NCBI GenBank assembly: GCA_034620365.1
Contig: JAQGEQ010000363.1
Span: 1,302,001 to 1,366,000, forward strand
Origin: Pegea sp. RAD2-039
Lineage: Eukaryota; Chordata; Thaliacea; Salpida; Salpidae
DNA: 64,000 bases
Direction of reading: 5' to 3'
Part shown: piece by piece, positions 37,001 through 49,195 of the stretch
Numbering within the stretch: position 1 is the stretch's first letter
Layout of the letters: each line of letters opens with the position of its first letter
Program-made: the position numbers and the translations under genes
Notes under the pieces: model-generated
Database searches by the model: none
What the model was told of the DNA's origin: nothing
What the model saw: the letters and a program-made list of their open reading frames with translations, nothing else

Positions 37001-38678
37001 GTTTTGAAAAGATTTTCATTATGATTAAAATTTATCTAATGACGAATTTCATCTTCTCTTAATTAAATTTGAAGCTTAAAAACAATTTGTATAAAATGTT
37101 TGTAAAATAGAAAAGACTTTTATCTTTGAAACCAGTTAAACAACTTTTAAAACTAATATGAAAAATATTTTCATAAAAAATAAAATTTGTTTGAAAATAA
37201 AAACAATGAAAATTGAGAAAAATGTTTATGAATAACAAAATAAATTCTAGAAGAAAAAATAAATTAATTGTAACAAGATGATTGACTAAAAGAGAAATTT
37301 GATTTAAAAGTGGTTTAAACCTGCTTAGTGTTTTCAGATACAGAAGCTACTACTTTGATATCTTCAATTTCTGCCTCCTGTTTATCCACTAATCTTTGCA
37401 GCTCTTGAATTCTTTGATTTGCTTCAAACAATTTTTTATTTTGCTCCTGAAAACAATCTACCAACAACAAATTTGTAAAAATGTTTTTGAACTGTACACT
37501 AAGTGACTTTGTCATTGTCAAATTATAATTTTCAATTAATCATTAATGGACATGTGCTCACAAATTTCATGCAAGATAAAAAAAATAAATGAAAAGTTGT
37601 ATAAGTATATATCAACAATCAAAATAAACTGCTAACAAATATTAGTACTTAGTTTGTTTTATTTATTAAGTCTTTACAAATATAATAATTATTAAATAGA
37701 ATAAATTAAAAGTTAACCTTTTTCAAGCAAGTGATATAATTAAAACACTTTTTTCTTTTAAGAACTATATATTAGAGAACTATAATTACAGTAGATAAAG
37801 TTACAAAATAAATTACAAATGAAGGGTTATGAAGAATAAATATATTTCAAACTAAGCAACAAGTAGAAAGTTAAAATTTAAACATTTAGTTTTATTACAA
37901 AAACAAACATACTTTCTCTAGAGTAATACATTTCTTTGAATTTTGTTTTTTTTTGGAGAAAGTCTTCTTCTATTAGACGTTTCTCTTCTTCCAACTCTCT
38001 AATCTTTTTTTCATTTTCAATCATTTTGTTTTGAATATCTGAATCTAAAAAATCCAGCTTTGATTTTTAATATATTTTAATTCATATTAAAGTAATCTGC
38101 CAGTCAAGCATTAGCTTAAAAAAGTATCTTTGCATCAATATATAACCCATCAATAACAAGAAGCAAGGCACATGCAAGTTTTTAATTTTTCTAACTTAAG
38201 TTTTCATCTAGATAGAGAAATAATTTTGCTTATAATAGCTATAAACATAGAGGTTAAAAAATCCATCAGCTTGGCATATTATAACTTGATAAAATTTAAT
38301 AACAATTTTAACAGGTCCTAATATTGGAAGTGAAAACAAGCAAATGGGGAAATTCTGGGGCATCCTAAGTCAGAAAACTTGCTATTTGCATGAAACTGCT
38401 GTTGTGATACATTTTTAATATTTTCTACTAAATAATAATAACACATCTTTAACATCAATTTTATTCTGATATCAACTTACATATTTGATTATGAGACTTA
38501 CAAATTCATCAAAATTTTTATATTTATTTTTAAACACCTCAAGTCTAAAAAGCACATCAGCTTACTTGCTATCATGCAATTAACAAAAACTAGCCACTTA
38601 TACCCCAAATAGTTTTGGAATCAAATAAATACTGGCTAGTTTGCAAAGCATGAAAAACTAACCTGTATTAGTAGCCAT
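34030..38678 (-). CDS. RABEP1: Rabaptin-5 (Rab5/Rab4 effector, coiled coil)
   Basis: Rabaptin links GTP-bound Rab5 and Rab4 to early-endosome fusion together with Rabex-5. The start is a 16-nt first coding exon (38663-38678, MATNT), then 37913-38044 (EEDFLQKKTKFKEMYYSRE) and 37321-37457 (IEDIKVVASVSENTKQ, matching the family's MENIKAIATVSENTKQ). Later exons lie near 36876-36929, 36623-36763, 36449-36547, 35945-36110, 35864-35884, 35656-35760, 35367-35391, 35027-35221, 34884-34981, 34711-34839, 34533-34652, 34345-34439, 34170-34284 and 34030-34103. The C-terminal Rab5-binding segment reads LETSEQVQRDFVQLSQSLQ then VKLENIRIK, the family's LDVSEQVQRDFVKLSQTLQ plus VQLERIR. An acidic tail replaces the usual end. 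Almost all predicted coiled coil. Middle exon edges are approximate. Confidence 0.92.
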
Positions 38679-39100
38679 TGGTGAGGTTTCTTGCTAACTT
38701 GGCTCAGATCAAATATGCAGCAAACTTATACAAGAAGTTCTCCCTAGCAAACTAGACACATAATACAACATGATATATTTTTTTAGTATTTAATAACTGA
38801 TACTTCACAAGACCCAAATTTAACAAATTCATGAGAATGTTCCGAATAAACACGAATTGTTCTAACATAAGAAAGGCCGAAACTTAAATTTGAAAAAATA
38901 AATTTAACAGAATTAACATCAATCCAAAACCCTACATTTCAAACTTACCACAAAACAGAAATGTACAATTTAAACTCAGAAACTTATGAAAAATTTGCGC
39001 TGATGAGTAAGAATTAACACGAAAAATAAAACGGTAGAAAAAGAAGCATCTCAGAGTTTGCGAACTGAATGCACTAAATATGTACAACGGTTCTTTTCAG

Positions 39101-40515
<1,415 letters not shown>

Positions 40516-41385
40516 CATAGAAACACTATATTTTTAGATTTATTTTATTAAATTCAAAATTTTTGATTTTTAAATTTGTCCTTGTATTAGAAAACTCGGA
40601 AAAATAATTTTATACAACAAAAGCTGTTGATTTTCTGATTATCTTATGAAAACTAGAAATTTTTGTTTTAAGAATTTTGTTTAATGTGTAGAACAATTTA
40701 ACATTCTGTTGTCGAATATTACTATTCAAGAAAATTATTTCAATAAGACTTTAATAAATTTAAGCAGCTGCAAATCTAAACTTCTTTAAAAACTAAGCTA
40801 GACCTTTTCGATGTTTTGTACCATTTTAAACTACAGTTAAAAAAGTAAATATCTGTATATTTATTATAAATAGTTAATATTTGACTTTGTTTTGAAGAAT
40901 CTACCAAAATATTTCTAAAAATAAAAGTTATAAAATTTATTTCATTATTGTTTATAATAGAAAGAAGACTTCTTGTAAAATATGAATAAACATTTTGTTA
41001 ATTACCTTGAAAGCACTTACGAAACTATTACAAATAATTTATTCGCAATCTGCCTAAAACAGGTCAGCATTCCTGAGATAAATTCTCGTCATTATCAGTG
41101 TAATTTATCAAAATCTCGAGTTTTACAAGAAATTTGAAGGTTTTTATCTAGTACAACAACTTAATAAGCCTTGTTGTGATTATTTGGAGATAGGTCTTGC
41201 CAGCATACACAAGTTATAGGTTATATTCTAGTTGAATAAGTGCTTATAAGTTGTGATAAAGTTATTCCTAGGAAGTGATTTGTATATTATATATATATTA
41301 TATATTGGGGTTAGTGACACTAAAAATCTTTCATGAAAACAATGGTGGACCTAGATAAAACTGCAAGACCTTACGTTTAAATATA
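40516..41385. other. Gap between H3.3 promoter region and retrotransposon
   Basis: AT-rich sequence with a (TA)-rich patch around 41286-41310. No gene was recognised. The retrotransposon may begin somewhat before 41390, but I cannot see its true 5' end. Confidence 0.4.
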
Positions 41386-41389
41386 TAGA

Positions 41390-42580
41390 AAAATCTTGAC
41401 AAACCGACTTCATCAAAACAAGCTTGCAATGGCAAATGCCAATCCTGCAATAAAATTTGCTTTGGTAAAGATCCGGCAAAAGAATGCCATAAATGTCTCT
41501 CCTGGTTTCATCTCACCTGTAGTGATGTGACCAAAAAATTTACGATATATTTGATAACAACCAGATGAAGCAACTGGGATTTAAATGGTTCTGCATTAAA
41601 TGTAGAACCATGGACACAACAGCTCCCTCATCTAATTCTAATCAAAACCTATTATCCGACATCAGTAAACCTATATCCGCTGAATTAGCCAAATTTAAAT
41701 CGGAAATTGGCAACGATGTTGCCAAGACCAATAAGAGAATTTCTAGTTTGTCTAAATCAATGAACGAACTGGATGCCTCTACAAAGAAACAAGTCATATG
41801 GGCCTCGGTGGTCGGTGATCTCAGTTCCGACAAAAATGCTAGTATGGTGCAGCTTCTTGCCAAGAAGGTTACTGACACACACACAAAACTCACTGTAGAC
41901 CGTGAGGACAGAGAAAACAAGGTCATCATCTTTATTGTCTCTGAGACTGAGAGCATATTTGATTAAAAAACTTACTGTCATCATCTTTATCAAAGGCTTG
42001 ATTTTATGGACGTTTCAAAGGTACCAATGACTAGACTTGGAGCAAAAAGCTTAGATCATCAAAGACTGTTGAAAGTGTCCTTTCAGGAAAGTTGGAACAA
42101 ACGCAAGTTTCTTGCCAAGCTGTATAAGCTAAAGGTTGACAAAAAATTCAAGCGCATAAGAGTAGCACATGATATGTGTGAAGATGATCGCTTAGAAAAT
42201 AAGCGTCTTCTAAAAGAAGCGTATAACCGAAATCAGAAGAAACAACCAACTGATTTCAAGTACAAAGTTCGAGGTCCACCATGGGCCTTGAAAATTGTCA
42301 AGGTTTTATCAAAAAACGGAAGTGGCAAATAACCAATGGACCCACATCTTCTTTTTTCAAACTCTCTCCGCACACAATTGTTGATACCTAAGATATCAAT
42401 TTACAGAAGCCCATCATCAAATCTCACAAGCGTCAAAAATACAATTCTTGTATCACATTAGGTATGTTCTTCAACGCACGGTCGATTATTAACAAAATGT
42501 TTCAATTGAAAGCTCTTTTGCATTATTAAGATTTCACATTTGTTTTTATTACTGAAACTTGCTCTGATTAACGTACCAGG
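41390..42580 (+). mobile_element. Non-LTR retrotransposon, 5' part (ORF1 and start of endonuclease), decayed
   Basis: It reads ORF1 of an L2/CR1/Jockey-like LINE. First comes a PHD-like Cys/His finger near 41422-41530 (C-x3-C-x2-C-x3-C, then CHKCLSWFHLTC). Next is a helical region (41565-41966) and a block with MTRLGAKSLDHQRLLKVSF and DDRLENKRLLKEAYNRNQKK (about 42000-42330), typical of such ORF1 proteins. After a stop, ORF2 begins with FFNARSIINKMFQLKALLHY, the start of the AP-endonuclease domain, and is cut at about 42580. Several frame breaks make it non-functional. The last 230 bp also occur inverted at 44060-44285. Confidence 0.85.
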
Positions 42581-42599
42581 TGGTATGGACTTATTAAGG

Positions 42600-44285
42600 T
42601 GTAATGTGTGTCGTCTGAGTTGATATAACTTGAAGGAAGGTTTAATTGAAAAGAAAGCATCGAAATTAAGTTCAACTAAATTGTGGATGATTTTAAAAAT
42701 AAGAATTAAGTCTTATCTAATTCGTCGAATTTCCAAACTATCTAAATTGAAGAAGCTGAGACGATGTTTATATCTATCATATTTAATATTGAGTTTCCTG
42801 CATACCAATCTCGTAAATGTTGTCTGAACAGATTCGATTTTTTATATCACTCACTTGATATGGCATCCATGCACTGACATTGTATTTAAGAATTGGACGA
42901 CGTACAATTTGAAGAGATTGCTACAGAATTATGGATCCTTGGAATTAAAGGTCTTTATAATAAGGTAGACAAGGGTGATTGATTTTCCAAATATTTTGGA
43001 AACATAATTGCGCCATTTAAAGTCAGACTATAGGGTAATGCCAAGATCTAGGACCGAAGATACTCTTTGAATAATAAATCCATTGATGGAATATTGGTTG
43101 GAAGAATTTGCAGCTGGTTTATGGGAGAAAGTTATAAGTTCAGACTTTATGGGCTGGATTCTGAGCTGCCAATTCATAGACCAGTTTTCCACACTGTGTA
43201 GTTTAGTTTAAAGTTTTGAAGGATTACAAGAATTTAGCTTGATATCATCTGCATACACAAACACACTGACATCATCGATTGCTACTAGTCTTCTGATGAG
43301 GTCTTCAATGAAAGGTAAATAGAAAAGGGGGCCCAGAACGGAGCCTGAAGAACACCCCTGGTGACTTGACTAAGAATAGAGAACGATTTTTCAACACGAG
43401 TTTGTTGAACTCTACCTGATAACTAATCTTCAATCCACTGTAAGATAAAGCTTTTGATTTTTTTAATTTTTTAATACAGTAATGAGCCTTTTGAATGGGA
43501 TAGAATCGAACGCTTTAGTAAAATCGAGGTATATGATATCACAAGGAGTATTACTTTCATAATGGGTTGTAAGCTCAATAAGAAAAGTGAGATGTTTAGT
43601 AAGGGAAGATCTCCGTTTCACAAAGCCATGCTGGACATCAGATATTAGATGGTGCTCCTTTAATAACTGGTCATATGATTGTGAATGATTTGCTCTTGAG
43701 TTCTGCAGATAACTGAAGTCATCGAAACTGGTCTGTAGTTAAATGGGGTATTTCTGGGAACCTTTTAATGAATAGGAGTAATAATAGCTTTCTTTCCAAG
43801 AAGGTAGTATGCAGGTACATTTAAAACGAGAAAATTTGGACTTTGAGTAGTGAAAATCGAAAGCGATAATCTCAAATCCTGGATAATTAATGACATCGAC
43901 CTAAATTCTGGAGATCTTGGGTGCAAGCGGTGTTTTGTAAGTTACGCAAACAACGCCGCCTCTATTATACAATATGTCACACGGCAAAACACAGAAAAGA
44001 TTACCGTCAACCAGAAGAGAATCAGGATAAAACGGTTTCAACCAGGCTTCATTAGTAAAAATAAATGTGAAATCTTGAGAATGCAAAAGAGCTTTCAATT
44101 AGAAAATTTTGTTAATAATCGACCGTGCGTTGAAGAACATACCTGGTGTAATAGAAGAATTGTCTTTTTGACGCTTGTAAGATTTGATGGTAGGCTTCTG
44201 TCAATTGATATCTTGGGCTGGAATGATGGCATTCACAATTGTGTGCGGAGAGAATATTGAAAAAAGAAGATGTGTTTATTTGCCA
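42600..44285 (-). mobile_element. Non-LTR retrotransposon, ORF2 part (endonuclease, RT, C-terminus), decayed
   Basis: Read right to left, it begins with the same leader as the + copy, then endonuclease sequence (QDFTFIFTNEAWLKPFYPDS, near 44098-43901). The reverse transcriptase follows: QHGFVKRRSSLTKHLTFLIE and IIYLDFTKAFDSIPFKRLI at about 43650-43450, and a degenerate YADD-type stretch near 43240. Then WSMNWQLRIQPIKSELITF and the C-terminal LDSLEIRRIR block at about 42720. Frame breaks are frequent, so it is dead. It shares about 230 bp with the + copy in opposite orientation, so these are two family members facing each other, not one element. Confidence 0.87.
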
Positions 44286-44909
44286 CTTACGTGTTTTGAA
44301 AAAACCTTGACAATTACAACTTTATCTAAAAGAGTAATCATTCAAAATTTTCTAAAATATAAGTTTTTGTATTAAACACTTGATGTAAGAAACACAGTTG
44401 AAAAATCTAAGAATAAAAAAGGACTTTTTCATATGTACAGTAGAAAATAAAATGATTAACCAACCGTTAAGTTTAATGAAACACCAAATAATTTTTTATA
44501 TAACTGAATGTAATCATAGAACTGGAAAAATTACTTTGGATATTAAAACTGTTTACCAACAACATGAAATGATTATCTTTATTTTCAACTAAATATAATT
44601 ATAATAAAAATTAAATAATCGATAGATACTTATTAAAAAAAGACTACAAAAACTAAATTAGTTCGAACAGCAGACAAATGTTACATTAACAACCACAACA
44701 TAATTTCAAATGCTTTCTGGCAACACTTAACAGTTAAGTGGATTTACATAGAAATCGTAATACCAAGTATAAATTAAAAGCTTCTGTCTAAATAAAACAA
44801 TTAATCAATGTTCATTTACCTGATTGACAAGATTTTTGTGATTTTAAGGTATCAAAATATGGGATGTTTTGACCAAGTACTTCTTGTTTACACTGCATTG
44901 TTGTAACAC

Positions 44910-44916
44910 TATAAAA
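44910..44916 (+). promoter_or_regulatory. TATA box of secreted repeat protein, copy 1
   Basis: TATAAAA lies 65-71 bp upstream of the start codon. This predicts a transcription start near 44941 and a short 5' UTR. The same box is present in copy 2. Confidence 0.75.
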
Positions 44917-44980
44917 AGAAGATCTATTGTAACATCAAACATTATTTACTTATTGTTCAATCGATTCGTAATTTGTTAAA

Positions 44981-45595
44981 ATGAACTTTCAAAGTTGGAT
45001 TGTATTATTTGCTATTATCAGCGTTTCAACAGCTACCCTGAGTGGAGGCAGCAGTGGAGTAAGTGGAGGTAGTGATCTTCCATGCACTCAAATCTTCACT
45101 TCAGGACCAGCTAGCAAGTGGATCCCAGCAATTGCCTTGAAAAAGGAATCAAAAACATGCTGTGTCGCCCCAACTGTTGTTCCAAAGACTTGTACTAGTC
45201 ATTACAGTCCTTGTAAGTTTACAAATCAATTTGATTAATAATCATTTTTCTTCTTCATCAAACTAAATGATTCTCAATTCTCTAACTAAACAGGTCACCA
45301 TCCAGCCACTGGATATGTCCATCCAAGCCACTATTGCGCTCATCCAGCCTGTGTCAAGGCCCCAACTCACTACTGTGCCAAGGCCCCAACTCACTACTGT
45401 GCAAAGGCCCCAACTCACTATTGTGCAAAGGCCCCAACTCGCTACTGTGCCAAGGTTCCAAATCACTACTATGGATTAGGATGCGGATATCATCATTGTC
45501 GTCCAGTCAATAACTATCGTGGATGTTATTCCTACCCACGTCAAGGATGCTACCAAGCTCCACGCTATGGATGTTATGCCCCACAAACTTGTTAA
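44981..45595 (+). CDS. Secreted Cys/His/Tyr-rich KAPTHYC-repeat protein, copy 1
   Basis: Two exons (44981-45212 and 45294-45595, GTAAGT..AACAG) encode 177 residues. A signal peptide covers about residues 1-18 (MNFQSWIVLFAIISVSTA). Then come a Gly/Ser stretch (LSGGSSGVSGGS), a non-repetitive region with paired cysteines (CCVAPTVVPKTC), and a His-rich turn. Next are about five tandem eight-residue units KAPTHYCA (24-bp units), then a Gly/Tyr/Cys tail ending GCYAPQTC. Alternating Cys, His and Tyr suggest a cross-linked or metal-binding structural secretion (cuticle, cement, egg coat or mucus). That is inference from composition; I do not recognise the family. The TATA box, short UTR and AATAAA near 45910 suggest strong regulated expression. 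An intron probably lies in the 3' UTR (about 45611-45757). Confidence 0.9.
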
Positions 45596-45916
45596 ACATC
45601 CTCATTCAAAGTAAGTTTCATGTGAAATTCGTAGCTTAAAAGTTCACAAAAACTTGAAATCTTTCAAATTATTATTTAACTAAATTTTTAAATTCCAACC
45701 AAATTCTTCTTTAACTAATTTCAAGTTAAAATCTTTTTAACAAAGTTATTTTTTACAGATGAAGACAAAAGCAAAATAACAGAACAAAGAAACATATTTG
45801 CTGACAAATATGAGCATTCCTCAAGCTCCTGGAAGTTTAAAAGATCTGAAACTTTTTTAATTAAAAAGTGAAAATGTTGAAATGGTTTTGTTGTTTGTGC
45901 TTTTACATCTAATAAA

Positions 45917-47943
45917 AGTGCTCTAAACTTTATTTTCTTTGTTTTTTGTGTCTTTGTAAAGTTAGTTTTTACATAAAGTTGAAGTTTAAAATAATAGAAT
46001 CAGTTTTTGTTTTCAACTCAAACCAGTTTACTAATCATTTTAGTTTGAAAGAGCTTTTTTTTAAGCTTTATTTATTGTTATTAAATGCCTAATTATAAAA
46101 TATTGTTGATTTTCCTAAAACCTCCTATCCAATAAAATAATTGCAGCTTTTCTACTTAGAATAAACAATTTCTTTAATTTAATGATTTTTATTTGAAAGT
46201 TTGACTTAAGTGTTGAATAAATTTTTAATAAACATATTCAAGTTAGGAAATTCTGTACACAAAATTAACATCTTCGGAAACATCGTCAAAAAATATTCAT
46301 AGAATAACAAATTTTAAATTTTCTTTAACAAAGTAGCTTTTATTCTTACAAATTGTTTTTATTCATTTTGCTAGCAGCGTTCAAGTCCCAATTGGTGACT
46401 TTAATAATTTGAGAAGATCACGTCAACTCATGTACATTGTGGGCGCAGCAGTATTGTATCCGGTGGAGCAGCTTTGTATCCCAGCAAGATTTTTCAGCTT
46501 GATGTTGTTGACCGAAGTGAATTAACCAATTGGCTGCCTTCTACTCAAAATTTGAACTAAACTTTATGTACAGTTTAATTTAATGTTAAAGACCAAAAAA
46601 TTTCAATCAGCTTGTTGAATTTTTATGGGAATACTTTAAAAAATCAAGCATCAAGCTACATCTTTGATCATACGTTGTTGAAAAATTGAAATTTGTAGAT
46701 ATGTTAGAATGAATAGAGAGCTAAAACATTCAAACTCAAGCAACTTTAACCTCTATACTACAAAATAAACTGCTTATATCAGTACAATTTTATCAACCAA
46801 GACTGTCATCATATTGGCAGCGGAATTTTTCCCAAACACTTTGTTAGGGTTCTAAATAAAATTACAAAAGCTTTAATTCATCTAACATTTTAAATAAGGA
46901 AATATTGATGGAAAAAAATGTTTTTCTTCGGAGTTTATCTCTTAGACTATAAATTTAAATTATTACAGTCAGTCAATAACTTTCAGCAGGGAACCTACTT
47001 TGAAGATAGAGTTTTTATTCTTGTAAAAGTTCACTTATGTCTCAATCTAATAAGCATCTCATTTAAAATATAAGCAAACATTTTTAGAATTTTTCTTTTA
47101 CAAAAAAACTATTTGATTTGAAATCAAATGGTGAAAAGACACAAAGTCATAAAACTTAGTCGTGATAAAGCGGTTGATGACTTAAATAAATATACAAAGA
47201 AACAGGATCCAAAATCTAAAAAGCAGAAAATTTTAATTTTATATTCATGACTGCACGATTATAAAGAAAAATTATTTTTGCCGCTTATTTTATCATATTC
47301 GTTTCTTCGAAAGTAATGGTCATTGAGATTAGTTTGAAAATTAAAAAATAAACGATTTTTTAGTAATTTAATTTGATGATTTAAGTTGATCAAACGGAAA
47401 ACTATTAAATTCAATAACAAAATAACTTTTTCACTATGTAACATTTGAAATAAACCTTTTTGACTTTTAATTTCGTTTTTATGTTGTAAGGTGCGGTATA
47501 GCAGTGAAGTATTTTGTAACTGACGTAAATGTGTTATTCGTCATTCTCCTATATACCGTTGTCATTTGACGATAGACTGTGTTGTAAGTAGTGTGTATCG
47601 TTGGCATACTTATCATTGTTGTTAGTTGCTTTAATAATTTGATTAATACTCGATATGACGATTCATTATTATTACATAAAGAAAACGTAAATCAAAGTAT
47701 CAAAAATAATTGCTATATACAGTGATACATAAAAAATTAACAAGTTTCCCTCGAGTTGTGAAGAATATGTTTTCGATAATGTTTTTCGAAGAAGCAATAT
47801 TTTCAACAAATTGTTACAATGTTTTCTCAATATTTATATGTTTCGATTTTAAACTTCTAAATATTCATTTTGCTTCAGGTTTATTCTACTATACTTCGAT
47901 AAGTTATAAACAAAGAATAAAATAAACTTGAAAGAATTTTTAT
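45917..47943. other. Spacer of the inverted duplication
   Basis: About 2 kb between the two arms, in single copy as far as I can see. There is no coding sequence. Patches near 46370-46520 and 47480-47640 are GC-richer than the rest and could be old mobile-element debris, but I cannot assign them. Confidence 0.4.
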
Positions 47944-48259
47944 TAGATGTAAAAGCACAAACAACAAAACCATTTCAACATTTTCACTTTTTAATTAAAA
48001 AAGTTTCAGATCTTTTAAACTTCCAGGAGCTTGAGGAATGCTCATATTTGTCAGCAAATATGTTTATTTGTTCTGTTATTTTGCTTTTATCTTCATCTGT
48101 AAAAAATAACTTCGTTAAAAAGATTTTAACTTGAAATTAGTTAAAGAAGAATTTGGTTGGAATTTAAAAATTTAGTTAAATAATAATTTGAAAGATTTCA
48201 AGTTTTTGTGAACTTTTAAGCTACGAATTTCACATGAAACTTACTTTGAATGAGGATGT

Positions 48260-48874
48260 TTAACAAGTTTGTGGGGCATAACATCCATAGCGTGGAGCTT
48301 GGTAGCATCCTTGACGTGGGTAGGAATAACATCCACGATAGTTATTGACTGGACGACAATGATGATATCCGCATCCTAATCCATAGTAGTGATTTGGGAC
48401 CTTGGCACAGTAGCGAGTTGGGGCCTTTACACAATAGTGAGTTGGGGCCTTTGCACAGTAGTGAGTTGGGGCCTTGGCACAGTAGTGAGTTGGGGCCTTG
48501 ACACAGGCTGGATGAGCGCAATAGTGGCTTGGATGGACATATCCAGTGGCTGGATGGTGACCTGTTTAGTTAGAGAATTGAGAATCATTTAGTTTGATGA
48601 AGAAGTAAAATGATTATTAATCAAATTGATTTGTAAACTTACAAGGACTGTAATGACTAGTACAAGTCTTTGGAACAACAGTTGGGGCGACACAGCATGT
48701 TTTTGATTCCTTTTTCAAGGCAATTGCTGGGATCCACTTGCTAGCTGGTCCTGAAGTGAAGATTTGAGTGCATGGAAGATCACTACCTCCACTTACTCCA
48801 CTGCTGCCTCCACTCAGGGTAGCTGTTGAAACGCTGATAATAGCAAATAATACAATCCAACTTTGAAAGTTCAT
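48260..48874 (-). CDS. Secreted Cys/His/Tyr-rich KAPTHYC-repeat protein, copy 2
   Basis: Same structure as copy 1: exon 1 at 48643-48874, exon 2 at 48260-48561, 177 residues. The signal peptide and whole first exon product are identical to copy 1. In exon 2 I find one amino-acid change, Ala to Val, just after a repeat cysteine (HYCV instead of HYCA), plus silent changes. Both copies are intact, with TATA box and poly(A) signal, so both are probably expressed. Such closeness suggests a recent duplication or ongoing gene conversion between the arms. Function is unknown, as for copy 1. Confidence 0.9.
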
Positions 48875-48938
48875 TTTAACAAATTACGAATCGATTGAAC
48901 AATAAGTAAATAATGTTTGATGTTACAATAGATCTTCT

Positions 48939-48945
48939 TTTTATA
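48939..48945 (-). promoter_or_regulatory. TATA box of secreted repeat protein, copy 2
   Basis: TATAAAA on the minus strand, at the same distance from the start codon as in copy 1. Confidence 0.75.
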
Positions 48946-49195
48946 GTGTTACAACAATGCAGTGTAAACAAGAAGTACTTGGTCAAAACATCCCATATTT
49001 TGATACCTTAAAATCACAAAATGTTTTAATTGGGTAAACAAACTTTAATTGATTGTTTTATCTAGACAGAAGTTTTTACTTCATGTGAAATCCACTTAAC
49101 TATTAAGTGTTGCCAGAAAGCATTTGAAATTATGTTGTGGTTGTTAATGTAACATTTGTCTGTTGTTTGAACTAACTTTGTTTTTGTAGTCTTTC

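Larger units (their letters stand above)
44638..45916 (+). repeat. Left arm of a large inverted duplication
   Basis: About 1.28 kb that recurs as its reverse complement at 47944-49195. Similarity starts near AGACTACAAAAACTAAATTA and ends near ACATCTAATAAAA. It spans promoter, both exons, intron, 3' UTR intron and poly(A) signal of the secreted-protein gene. A promoter-distal piece around 44755-44830 has clearly diverged, while the exons have hardly changed. Confidence 0.93.
47944..49195 (-). repeat. Right arm of the large inverted duplication
   Basis: The reverse complement of 44638-45916 with a modest number of substitutions and indels. The two arms face each other 3' end to 3' end, so the enclosed genes converge. 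Exon sequence is far better conserved than the upstream flank. Confidence 0.93.

Noticed and set aside
41642-41993. Minus-strand frames over the retrotransposon ORF1
   Set aside because: The + strand frame carries the PHD-like finger and typical ORF1 blocks. The minus frames have no family features.
41390-44285. Single LINE insertion with a twin-priming 5' inversion
   Set aside because: Twin priming would put the inverted 5' part next to the 5' side of the 3' part. Here the two pieces meet at the 3' end and share a duplicated segment, so two copies fit better.
45263-45466. Frames overlapping the KAPTHYC exon in other phases and on the other strand (also 48389-48592)
   Set aside because: They are shadows of the 24-bp tandem repeat; any frame through an open tandem repeat stays open.
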